Translations under genes and position numbers: made by a program
The notes under the pieces: model-generated
Told to the model about the DNA's origin: nothing
The model's database searches: none
The model's input: the letters and a program-made list of their open reading frames with translations, nothing else
Assembly (NCBI GenBank): GCA_951230915.1
Contig: OX579638.1
Coordinates: forward strand, 17,192,696 to 17,256,695
DNA from: Antitrichia curtipendula
Taxonomy: Eukaryota > Streptophyta > Bryopsida > Hypnales > Leucodontaceae
Direction: 5' to 3'
Length of the DNA stretch: 64,000 nucleotides
Part shown: positions 1 through 13,279 of the stretch, one piece after another
How positions within the stretch are numbered: the stretch's first letter is position 1
How the letters are laid out: each line of letters begins with the position of its first letter

Positions 1-3000
1 GACCTAAATCCTAAACCAAAAACATATACAATTCCAATATCTAAAGTTCCTTGAGCCCCAGGGAGCGAGGACACTCCCCGCGTTTTAGCAACCCACGTGC
101 GGCAAAAAAAGTAATACATGTAATACATCTTAAAATTTAATTTTTTTTCCAAAAACAAAATTATGGATAGATTTTACTACTTTAAAAGTTTATGTTTTGA
201 ATTATTGGTATTTTTTTATGCTAATAGTAATTAGTTATAAATTTTTAAGAAAAAAGATACACTGTAAAGCTGAAAATAACTTTCACACCTGTATATTATA
301 TAAGAAAAAAAATTTGAAAAATAAAAAAAAATTCTATAGAATAGCTTTTTATTGAGAGTTCATTTTGGTTGAATATTGATGCAATATTCATCTTCATGTG
401 AGCTCTATAAATATTTTAGTTGGAAAACATGCCATTTTAGTTCATTTTTCAACCCTTTCTAGACAGTATATCTTATGTTATTTGGAATTGAAATTTTTGT
501 CAATAGAAACCTTTAGTCATTGTTAAATAAAGCTCAAAATTTTAGGATGAAATTATAGTTTATTCAAAAGTAAATAGGGGGTCAAAAAATCACTCCACCA
601 CATGTGGGTACTCCAAATGTAATGAAAGTGACCTCTCCTAGCCTTAAGCATGCTCCCAAAAGAAAAAAAATATTATTTTTATCAATGAAAGTCTTTTGAT
701 GTTACAAAATAAACCATGCAAATGAGATCACTATGGTAAAAAGTATAATTGAAGAAGGTGACAACTTTATAAATTTACCATTAGAGATCATTATGACTTG
801 ATTATCATGTTATATGCAATTGTAGGATTTCTACACATAATAACATAATATAATAGTCCATCAAACATGACCCCTTACAATTTGGAATTTTTTTATTTTT
901 TATTATCTCAAATATATTTTTGTTACAAACATATTACTACCACAAACCTTGATTTGTTTCTATTGAAGTTTGATAAACTCAACCAAAAGATTTCTTACTC
1001 AAATTGGATTTAACAAAAGTGAAGATTGAACTTAAGCTCTACGTTCCATTTGTCTCTTTTTATATAACACTAGAAAAAGAATACTAAATCAAGCATCCTT
1101 GAGGGTAGATTTTGTAGACAAACTTGTTTATTGTAAATTCCGTTCTATGAGTGCTTAGAAAATGAACTTTTTGACTTTCTAGCTCATTTCTTTTACAACA
1201 TTATATATGAGAAACTTTGGGATTTAAATTTAGAACTTTGGCTTCATACTATAAAGATCTAGGCCTCCAATAATTTGTTATTCTATTCACCTTCTACTCC
1301 CACAAATGTTAGGATTTGACATTGAAGTTGGACTTGGAGAAACTGTATATACTATACATAGTGTGAAACAACCCAATGATAATGAAATCCAAGAGTGCAC
1401 TCAAAATCATCAAAATGCATTGTTGTAATACATTTAGGTCTATAGTATTGGATTTCTTTATTTGATTTTGGATATCGTAAGTAATGGGAAGGATTGGCAC
1501 TCCTATGTCAAATACTTAATTTATCTTGGAAAATAAGGTTTAGAAAATGATATACATATTAATACTTTGCAACATTTAAAAAAAGAAAAGTAAGCAAGTC
1601 CACAAGTATTTGGCATCTAGTTCCAAAACTAAAATTCATTCAACATGCTCTACAATAAAAATATTCTTACTTTAGATAATTACATAAATATGGTGTAAAG
1701 AACTGCAATTTTTTTTTCAAAATAGGAATTTTTCATTTAACACCAATGATTAAATTTAAAAAATTAGAATTTAAATTTTGACTCAAAGGCTCTAAGTTTG
1801 AGGTGCACAACTAAAGCAATTGAATTTTTGGTCCTTTTTTGTAGTAATAAAGGTAAGGTAAAACAAACTAATGTCGTCAATCACCTAATTCCAACATCTA
1901 CTAGACAGTCCCATCATTACAAATTTAGCAACCCTTTAGCATCATGAAAATGCACTTGGGAAGGGAACATGTCACCATGTGGTTTAGCATTGGTCTACCC
2001 ATGCTTTACCAATTTAATCATAACAAATTTCAATAAACCACTATTCAAATCATTATTTCTTATTGAAATGTCTTCATTCTACTTACGAAGGCCTTCTCTC
2101 AAACTTTTCAATCTCCTAATATGTGAGTTGACAAATAGATTCTCCAAGGTACCTAGCAAATCTCATGATACTAATAGGTTGATCTACCTTATTAGGGATT
2201 TGACAATAATTTTTTCATGCATGCTACAATCCAATGTTTCTATAGTGAATGTGCAATGTGTATTCTCAAATGCAAATCAAACGAATGTAGCTATTTGATG
2301 TAATCAAGGAAAGATCAAGAAAGTAAGTGTATGCAATAGATACAAAGTGCTACACATAAATAATAATAGGCTTTATAAAAAAGGAGGACTTTGTGTACAA
2401 CTACCTTGTTCTTTGGATGCTCAAGATTTGCACAAGAATTGCTTAGAATTCAATAGATATATTCAATGAAAAGTGCAATGTGTTTTGATCTTCGATCCAA
2501 ACAACTTTAAATTGCTATAAAAAAAACAATTCAAATTTCAGAAATGTTTTGATAGGTAAAGTGGATAATAACCACTACAAGATCATAACTATGTTGTCAC
2601 CAAAAACGCTCCAAAACTGCCAAATTTTAGAAAAAAAGACATTCTTAAACACATGTAACCATATAATCTTGTAATACATTGGTTTGAAAAGATGTGCAAA
2701 CTTTCAGAAAAATCCTCCATGTACATTGCAGGATATTAGTGTTTGGAGTGACAAATATTCTTTTTTGGGCCCTATAAAAAACAAGGCAGTTCCAATTCAC
2801 AAGGTCACATTTGTATGAAAAATGTCCAAAATGGTGGTGCTTCTTTGGGTTCATTCCTCAAGGTAAGTTGTCTACATGCTTGAAAAATTTCAAACCATTT
2901 AGAATTGTACAACATATAGGAAAAAAATAATAAGTAGAAAGAAGCAGAGAATGATTCAAAATACAAAATTGTTAAGAATTTAGTTACGGAATTGAAAATT

Positions 3001-3590
3001 GCCAATCCCAATGGTTGAAATGTTCTTATAAACATTCTACATCCTATAATTTTAAACTCCATAACTACCTCATTGATCCATAACTGCCTACAACTAAAAC
3101 TCCTCATAACTTTTGACTTGTTGATCAAAATAGAATGATTCAAATCTTTCCATGTATATATAACTTTAGAAAACCAATTTCAAATTTTTGTTTATGAAAA
3201 AAGTGATTTTCAAAAATCTCCCATGACTATCCATTTACAAAAGAAAGTAACACATTAGGCCATAACTTTTAACTCATACTTTCAAATGTCATGAACTTTA
3301 GTGTATATGAAAGATAGTCCTTGTTCCCACCTTCTATTAAAATTTCAACCTAAAATATGCAAATTTTCAGTCACATGTACTTGCCTAAATTTTTGATGTT
3401 GCCTCAAAACGCATATTGGTCTTGTAGGGGATAAACTAGACTTCTAGTGCTTCGTTTATAGGTTAATGTCAAATATAAAAGACTTCATCTTCAACCCTAA
3501 AAATAGGTCTTAAATAAAGGAGAGAAGTAATCTAGACAAATGAAAAATCCAAAAGGGACTATCATAGTTTATGTTGGAAAGTTAGATTTG
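1..3590. other. AT-rich intergenic DNA, no gene seen
   Basis: This stretch is strongly AT-rich with many homopolymer runs. The open frames in it (for example 1969-2298 on the plus strand and 2805-3143 on the minus strand) show no recognisable domain or codon bias. It probably consists of old, unrecognisable transposon debris. Confidence 0.6.
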
Positions 3591-3889
3591 GCATAAACTA
3601 AGTCATTTTAAAAGAAAAAAATGCCACATGTCATCTTGTGAATGGTGTGAGATGATGTGGACCTCTTAGAATATGATGTGGAATTTCAATTTTGGCACTT
3701 AAGTGCCAAACCAAACCTTCACATAACTTACAGTAGTAGTATCAAGGATATATAGAGTAGCAAGCACCAAAAGGCAAATATCACATTCCTCCTCCCAACC
3801 AATATTTTTTGGGGTGATTTAGTGACCATTTGTACCAAAATATTAGGCCTACACCACACGCTTGGAACACAAATAGTATTGAAAGGGTG

Positions 3890-4105
3890 AAAAATTGCTT
3901 TAAAACTTCAAATTATTATTATTTTGGATGAAATCGCAAGGTTGTAGATGAAAACATAATTATAGATATGTGATATGTGTGCTTGCTAATGTGATGTTTT
4001 CTATCCAAAATTTTAGATAAATGTTGAAGTTTGAAACATCACTGTAACATTCAACATTGCCACTTCAACACTTCATAAAACATGAAGAAAAAAACCCTGG
4101 TCACA
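3890..4105. repeat. Dispersed repeat, second copy at about 47195-47390
   Basis: A roughly 200-bp AT-rich segment containing GATATGTGATAT and TTTTCTATCCAA is found again at about 47195-47390 in the same orientation with many point differences. No coding frame is shared. It is likely part of an unclassified old element. Confidence 0.5.
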
Positions 4106-4121
4106 TTCTTCCTCCCAACTA

Positions 4122-4654
4122 AGGTAAACCAGCCTATGACAGGCCAACTGTCTAATGCAGACATCTACATAACCCCTCCATTGTCTACATAACCCCCCCA
4201 TTACAGTCCATTTCAGATTTTTACTTCTACAATTTAATTAGGTTGGTTAGTGGCCCACATTAGTGCATTAGGTGATTGTGATAAAATTAGTAATGATTGT
4301 CATAGGACACTTACACATTGTGAGTGTAAACTCATCATAAAGAGTTTTTTTTTTATTCCTTTGTGTGATGGCCACATTAAAAATTCTTGTGGTTGTGTTA
4401 GGAAATCTGAAGACTGCATTAGGTGGTAAGATGACCATCATGAAGACATGTTTTATTGATTTCAGATAGTCTACAGACTGTTTTAGAAAAATACTTAAAA
4501 AATTCATAACAAATTCCTACTTTGTCCATAAACTAAAATTTTAACTGCTTCTTTCATTTCTCAAAGTTGTCTTTGCTAGAAAAAAATCTGATTTTATTTT
4601 GCTAATGGCAACATACCAAATCAGTCATTCTACCTGTCATAGGCTGGTTTACCT
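4122..4654 (+). mobile_element. MITE family A, copy 1 (TA target duplication)
   Basis: The element starts AGGTAAACCAGCCTATGACA and ends with the inverted form ...AGGCTGGTTTACCT. It is flanked by TA on both sides (4120-4121 and 4655-4656). It is 533 bp, non-coding, and has two relatives in the window (48532-49044 same orientation, 11537-12070 inverted). A TA duplication and short terminal repeats fit a Tc1/mariner-type MITE, though the end sequence is not that of classical Stowaway. This copy carries an internal duplication of about 20 bp (near 4165-4200) absent from copy 2. Confidence 0.85.
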
Positions 4655-5492
4655 TATCAGTCTCGAGTCTATACCAAACCATGTAAGTTGACCAGGTCAG
4701 TGCTGGGGGTGTTTGGGGTCCGCCCAAAATGCGCCCCCCCTCTCCGCCACATGGTTGCCACTGATAGGTCTGAACTGCTTAAATTCCAAGCAACCCCACT
4801 CATTCCACACTCATTCCACACTCAATTCACTCCCAGCCCATTCATGCCCCACAAAACAGCCTAAAAGGCCCAATAACAACTTCTGATGCCTGTGCAGTAC
4901 AGTATCATGCCATTCCTTCCCCAAGACAGAACAGTAATAAGCTTACCGTATGTGAAGGTCTGTACGTGAAGGGTTGATTTGGCACTCAGGTGCCAAAATT
5001 GAATTTCCATGTCAGATTCTCAAGGCTCCATGTCATCTCAAAAGATGCATGTGATATTTTTTTAATATAAAAAATGACTTAACTTATGATGAATATGACT
5101 CTGAAACTCCACCACACTCTCTCCATCACATACAATAACCAACTCATCAAAGAATCATGCTGCATCCATTGGATTCTCCATCTAACATGGACGTGGCAAG
5201 ATCCACCTAGGATTCCACGAGACGGATGCTTCAGATCAAAAATTCCAAAGCAAAGCATCAAGCACACAACAAAAGAGCCCATCTCCACTGGGGATTGGAG
5301 AAAGCTAGGCCTGAACTTCCAACCTCTAGCTTTGGAAAAGTTGAAAACATTCCTAGACCTTCTGGACCCCTATACCGCAGATTGTTTTCAAAACTGTACG
5401 CCATGTCAAGATTTCAGGTTTTCTTCTCCTCTGTGCGTGTGGTCAACTGGGATCGGCCTCCAGTTCCCGTTTCCAATGGAAACGGGCTCTAA

Positions 5493-6236
5493 GAGCATCT
5501 CCACCGCAGTAACGGAAGAAGGACCGTCAAAACCATTTCCAAGAGCGATGTTGCGGGCGAGTTCGCTTTCCGTCTCCTTTTCTTTAGGAACTACCGCACT
5601 GCAATCCACGCGACACCGCTCGGCAACGACCTCGTTCGGTTTCGGTCTCTGTGAAATGGTTTCAATTTATGCGATTTTGATTTCTTTTATTTCTTTTATT
5701 TTGGCAATTTCTTCAATTTCAATTTCTTCAAAGCAATTTTCAGTTTTAGTTTCTTCAAAGTTCTTCAGTTTCAGTTTCTTCGAAGTTAACTTCAATTGGT
5801 TTGGCAGGAGGGGCGCGCGCCTCGATCGAAGTTAATTTCAGTTTCTTCTAAGTTCTTCTCAAATTGAATCAGGGAATGGGGAATCTGAAATTGACTCGAC
5901 AACGGTGAATTGGTGAGTCTAAAATTGATTTGAAAACGGAAAATCGATGCTTTGCAAATTGATTCGAAAATTGGTGAATCAAAATTCTTACGCAATCGAT
6001 GTATCGATGATTCGAGAATTTTTGAAGAGTTGGTGTCGTCATCAATGACGTCATGAATCCTTGCGTGAACTCTTGCGTGGACGGGAAAGACCTTGAATAT
6101 GGCGTGGACGGAGGCTTGTAGCGTTGCCCAAGAAAACAGGAAAGCCTTTCGGGGGCCTGCGGTGGAGCTCAAAAGTGGCGCCTTCACGCAACAGTCGCGT
6201 TTCCGTGTCCCTTTGCGGTTTGCAGTGGCGATGCTC
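5493..6236. mobile_element. PIF/Harbinger-type MITE next to ARF1 copy A
   Basis: The left end reads GAGCATCTCCACCGCA and the right end is its imperfect inverse, TGCAGTGGCGATGCTC. Both are flanked by TAA (5490-5492 and 6237-6239), the 3-bp duplication typical of PIF/Harbinger. The element is 744 bp, contains TTC/GAA-rich low-complexity DNA (5640-5960), and has no transposase. It ends about 650 bp upstream of the ARF1 start codon and is absent from the equivalent place in ARF1 copy B. A 249-codon open frame that runs through it (5086-5835) is not gene-like. Confidence 0.75.
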
Positions 6237-6326
6237 TAACACCCGGCCGGGGACGGAGACGGACGGGCCCTTTCAGCACGACCTGAACAAAAAAGCGAAA
6301 CACGGGACTCATAATTCCAGGAATAA

Positions 6327-8760
<2,434 letters not shown>

Positions 8761-9507
8761 GCACGTCGGTATGGAGTGCTGCTTTTTCTCTTTCAAGAGG
8801 TTTTATGCAATCTACCCCGAGTTGGCACCATTTCATTTTAGTCTAGAGCTTGCACGTCGCGTTTGCCACTATGTTTCTCTCAGTGCCTTTCTATACGTAC
8901 CTCTCGGAGAAGAATATTGTCGTAATGAAACTGTGTGCCTTGTACACGTTCCTCTTCACTGATTGCATTATGACGTCCAGTAGGTCATTCATCATCAGTT
9001 TTGTACCTATTCTGCATTCGAATGCAGATATTTGAAATTGCTTTATTAGTCCAGCCCATGTCTCGATGCTCCTATTCCAGCCCGATGATTCACTGTGTTT
9101 GTGTGTGTTGGTTGCTAGTCTGTTGAGCAGTTGAGATGTTGCCTACGTGAGTGGCTTGTTGGTGTAGTCTTGTTAGTGGTCCGTAAGCAATTCCTGGATG
9201 TTAACATGAAAACGGCGAGTTGAAATTTTCGTTCAACAGGGAGGTGGTTTGAGCATTGGGTTCTGAGGTCTTTTTTGAATTTGATGTGATGAAGCGGAGG
9301 TTGATGGACGTTTTGCTCTTGATTTAGGTCCATTTCACATCGGTTGCTAAGATTAAATTCTCGAGATAATTTGATGTTGCTGCGTTTACGTGGCTGGTAG
9401 GATTTTCGTTGCACATTGTGTAATGTTTACTGCCTTTGGACGAGATGATTGCAGCTCGAGTGATAATTTTTAGCTCAGTTTGGAGTTTCACGTGACCCGG
9501 AAAGATC
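8761..9507 (+). other. 3' untranslated region and downstream flank of ARF1 copy A
   Basis: No further gene is seen here. The segment is moderately GC-balanced compared with the AT-rich DNA beyond 9510, and it is shared without indels with 35779-36525. The polyadenylation site cannot be placed from sequence alone. Confidence 0.6.
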
Positions 9508-9509
9508 AG

Positions 9510-10021
9510 CTGACTTTGAAATTTGTGAATGATTTAGTTGTAAAAAAAAGTTTAATTCAACCCCTCTGAAATTTATTCATAACTTTTGATTGGAGATTTG
9601 AAATTGCAAATGGATTTTTGGAGATGAAAGATAATTTGATTAAATTTTTTTTTTAGTTTAAAATTTTTAATAAATTTTTTTTCTATTCCTAAATGGCCTA
9701 TGAAGTTTGCTGACTTTGAAAAAGATCGAATTGTGAATGATTTAGTTAATTTTTTTAAATTACATTATTTATAGAATACTATCTATGGAGATTTAAACTT
9801 TTTTCAAATCAAAAAATTACTTGAGATTTTTGAAAGTCCAAATTATCAAAAAAGTGTTGATCTTTTTGTTGATTTAGAGTTGCAATATCCAAATCAACAA
9901 AAAAATTGTTGATTTTGGTAGTTTTTACCAAAATCAACAAAAAATTGTTCAAATGAATGATATGATATCAACACTTCTGTGTTGATGTTTTGTTGATTTA
10001 GTCACTGTTTTTCTACTAGTG
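9510..10021. mobile_element. AT-rich repeat ending in a CACTA-type terminus
   Basis: The segment ends TTTTTCTACTAGTG (10008-10021), the inverse of a CACTA start of the kind common in plant CACTA elements. Preceding it are repeated GTTGATTT motifs and a perfect 15-bp-arm hairpin (9906-9920 with 9926-9940). No matching CACTA left end was found, so this may be a truncated copy. It begins close to where ARF1 arm homology stops. Confidence 0.35.
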
Positions 10022-10029
10022 TGGTAGAT

Positions 10030-10600
10030 AGTTGTAGGGAAACACCGAGATGGAACATTAGCGACCGCATGTTTTGTTGTAAGTTCAAAGGAATTGCCTT
10101 TAAATCATTGTTGTCCAAATTAAACTTCATGCTACCAACTCGGCCACGCTTGCAGGAAGACACATTTGCAACAATGTTGCCTTTGGCCTAAGATTGCACT
10201 AATTGTCTCTAAATCACACTAATCGCCTCAACTGTTGTCCCAAACTTCTCAATAGCTACCTTCAAGACATCGTATTTGAGTGTCCCAAGCTTGTCCGGAT
10301 TCTTTTGTCTTGCTAGAAGAAACTCAATTGTTGTCTACCGCTGCTGGTTGGTTAGGTTGGGCTCTTGGGCTTGTTGATGGCAAAATTCACTGGAAGGGGC
10401 TATAGAGGATCGGCGTAGGTTTCATGTTCACAAATGCAAGCATCATTTGGCAAGATGGGTTGAAGCACTTGGCCAACATGGAGACCATGAGAATTCTCAT
10501 TGGCAAGCACTTTTTGAGGCATGATAGAATATAAATGTTGATTGCAATAGCCACATAGAAAACTTTTCATGACAATGGAGGCTTTCATTAAAGAAGCATC
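10030..10600 (-). pseudogene. Decayed fragment of an element-type protein (unknown N-terminal region)
   Basis: Reading the minus strand from about 10590 down to 10040 through several frames gives a protein-like string. It includes KFGTTVEAISVI, CKRGRVGSMKFN and IPLNLQQNMRSL, with amphipathic spacing, interrupted by stops. I associate this pattern from memory with N-terminal parts of transposon-like hypothetical proteins in charophytes and seed-free plants, but cannot verify it. No catalytic motif is visible. It may be related to the decayed gene at 24560-30060 or to the transposase remnant at 13280-17141. Confidence 0.3.
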
Positions 10601-11536
10601 AATAAAATTTTATACATTCCGTGGATAATCGTGTTTTCTTTTCAAAAAGCGTATTGACTTTCAGGATAGTGTGTTACCTACTCCATTAGCATGTTTACTT
10701 TCTCATAAGTATGTTATAGTCTTACAATTCTTACAATTTGCCTTAAGACAGAACCTTTTGTGAAACCTAGGGATTTTTGAAAAATAGAGGGAGTATTAGA
10801 TTTGACATTATCAATCACAAGATCAATTAAATAGACAAAATTTATGGTGGGAGGTTTTAGCTTGTCATGGTGTTCTAAATATTGGCAAATTATCTACTTT
10901 GATCATGTAGTCATATACTTTTTGTCTTTGAAAAATGGCATGGACTTTGGCCAAAGGGTAAACCTAACTTGGACCATGCCTATCTTTCCACCAATCACTG
11001 CGCCTCTACTAATCACTACTTTGATAATTCTAGAGGGCCTTTGGTCTAGCTCTAGTGTAAATTGGTCCCTAGTCACATTTTTTAGAGATGTTATCACATA
11101 TTGTTTATGTCACAAAAATATTTTTTTTTTTTGTAGAAATTTGAAATTATTTTGAACTTTTGAATAAAAGATGAAATAAATGCACATCACACAATATACA
11201 CTTAAAAGATCTTAAATTTTTTCCATTAGTGTACATTACAGTGTAAATCAAACCATTTCATTCTAAAATTAAAAAACCAACACCTCTATTTTTAAATCCA
11301 AACTCCAAAGTTCAATTTGTAAAAAATTAGTAATTTAAGAATTTTTTCAAATTTTCAAATTTGAATGAAAACTAGACTCAAAAAGCTTCATTGCATATGA
11401 AATGTTATAATAATTTAATTGTATAAAAATGAACAAATCCTGTAGATAGTGCATCTGAAAGATAGTAATGTTTGTATAAAGTGTATATTAGATGTGAAAA
11501 ATCGTGATTATTTGTAGTGCTTTGATTGTATGAGTA
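10601..11536. other. AT-rich intergenic DNA, no gene seen
   Basis: Short open frames (10844-11155 plus, 10903-11097 minus) overlap each other antisense and show no known domain. Poly-T and poly-A runs are frequent. I see nothing assignable. Confidence 0.5.
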
Positions 11537-12070
11537 AGATAAACTAGCCTATGATAGGTAGAATGACTAGATTGCTTTGTTGATATTATTAAAGAATATT
11601 AAAAAATTCCATATAAAAATAAATGTGAGAAATTGAGAGAATAATTGAAATTTTATTTTTTTGACAAAAAATGAATTTGTTATGAGTCAAAAGTGTGTTG
11701 TCCAATTGGCCCAAAACAGTCTTTAGACTACCCCAAAACCACCCAAAAGTAAATCCATAATTATAGTCACCTTACTACCTAAAGCAGTCCCCAATATTTT
11801 TTTAACATGGCTACAACATTTCCTAGCATAGCCACAACATGAAGGAATAAAAAAATCACTTGTTTTGATGAGTTTACATTGAAAAGGTTGAAGTTCCTAA
11901 AGCAATCACCATCACTATTAGCCAAGACACTAATTTTGGTCACTAACCAACCTAATGTAATCCTAATCTCATTTATTAAAAAAGTTTGTCATGGGTTGAT
12001 ATAAGATTGTAATGGGTCATTTTCTAGATGTCTGCATTAAGCAATTTGCCTTTCATAGGCCAATTTACCT
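11537..12070 (-). mobile_element. MITE family A, copy 3 (inverted, diverged)
   Basis: The left end AGATAAACTAGCCTATGATA and right end ...GGCCAATTTACCT are diverged forms of the family A ends, flanked by TA (11535-11536 and 12071-12072). The interior matches the reverse complement of copies 1 and 2 (for example TAGAATGACT near the left end and GATGTCTGCATTAAG near the right). At 534 bp it has the same length as copy 1 but many substitutions, so it is an older insertion. Confidence 0.75.
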
Positions 12071-12072
12071 TA

Positions 12073-13270
12073 ATAGGTGTGGGAGAATTTCTAAAGTGAT
12101 AATGTACATATTGATTTATATATGCACTTAGCAATTTGAAAATGGCATAACATACACTAATATAGTTATGTATGTGTTAAGTTGTACTATGAAATTTTAA
12201 TGATTTGTTACACTAATGTAATTACACCTAAAGTTGCACAAATTAGCAATTCAGCGTGGTTCCTACTTTTATATTGGATTTTTTTTATGGGTCCTCTTAG
12301 TAGTAAAAAGAGAATTATAGATTCTCTTAGAATGCATTTTTTGGACATTGTATGAATAAACTACAAATTTTCAAAGTGCTGAATTTTTTTTCTTCCCAAA
12401 AGCAATCATAGACTCTAAAGAATAGCGGGAGTCTATTTTAGGCAAGAATATGTAGTGTGTGATTTTAGGTAGCTTGTGCTTTTAGGTGTAGTTACCTAAG
12501 TACTTATTTAGAGCACAATTGTGGTGATTTGCAATGAATTGTAAAACGAACAACCACTTATAGATGGTTTGGGGGCACTATCATGGTATAGAGACATAGA
12601 GATCTGTAATAATTCTATGAACAATTTTTTTAAAACATCAATGCTAAGCTTTGAAATACCACATTGTTGTAAAAGTTGTATAGTTATTGAAGAAAATTTT
12701 GATGAATGGAGACAGTAGATGGAAAAAGTAAGATAAAAGTAGATCCAATTTGAATGAAAGTAAATGCAAAAAATAGATCTAATTTGAATGAAAGAAAATT
12801 TGCATTACATATGGAAAACAAGACTTCTATTATTGAGGTTCTATAACCACAAAAATACACAATGCCCTAAGACCGTGGAGGATGAGAGGATCCGATTTTT
12901 AAAAAATTATACAAGAAATCTACTTTTGACCTATTATTGTGCAGTTACTTGTGGTAGAAATATGGGGTACTATGCTCACACATAAAATCACGGCATTCAC
13001 ATAGTAGACCAAAATATTATTCATTCCAGTATTTAGGGTGCGATTAGAAAACCGGAAAGGAAAAATTTATAGAATGCAAAGTGGAAAAACATGAAGTGAA
13101 TGCCCAAATACCTGAAAGCAAAATGCATAATACAAATAGATGGAAGACATAGTACCATCTAATCTTTGGGACTAATGTAAGTTGTGGTCCTTTTAGTCTA
13201 ACTACTACTTCATTGATAATAAGAATAGGCACATGAAAAGGTCCTTCTTTGTAGAACCAACCCCTAATTA
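12073..13270. other. AT-rich intergenic DNA, no gene seen
   Basis: No domain, splice-supported exon or terminal-repeat pair could be recognised. The short frames at 12788-12985 and 13044-13232 have no features of real genes. Confidence 0.5.
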
Positions 13271-13279
13271 GTGTCTAAA

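Larger units (their letters stand above)
3591..5091. mobile_element. Non-autonomous element with long terminal inverted repeats (MULE-like)
   Basis: The sequence at about 3591-3730 reappears inverted at about 4960-5091. Both ends carry CATAA(A/G)(C/T)TAAGTCATTTT outermost and a short palindrome of the type TTTGGCACNNNNGTGCCAAA further in. The arms are roughly 130-140 bp and about 80% alike by eye. Long arms without coding capacity suggest a Mutator-like or foldback element. I could not find a clear 9-bp target duplication, so the exact ends and the superfamily are uncertain. A younger MITE (4122-4654) lies between the arms. Confidence 0.5.

Noticed and set aside
1969..2298. 109-codon open frame in AT-rich DNA
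   Set aside because: No domain, no codon bias, no flanking gene signals; expected by chance in a sequence this long.
5086..5835. 249-codon open frame upstream of ARF1 copy A
   Set aside because: It crosses the left end of a Harbinger-type MITE and low-complexity TTC-rich DNA, and has no domain.
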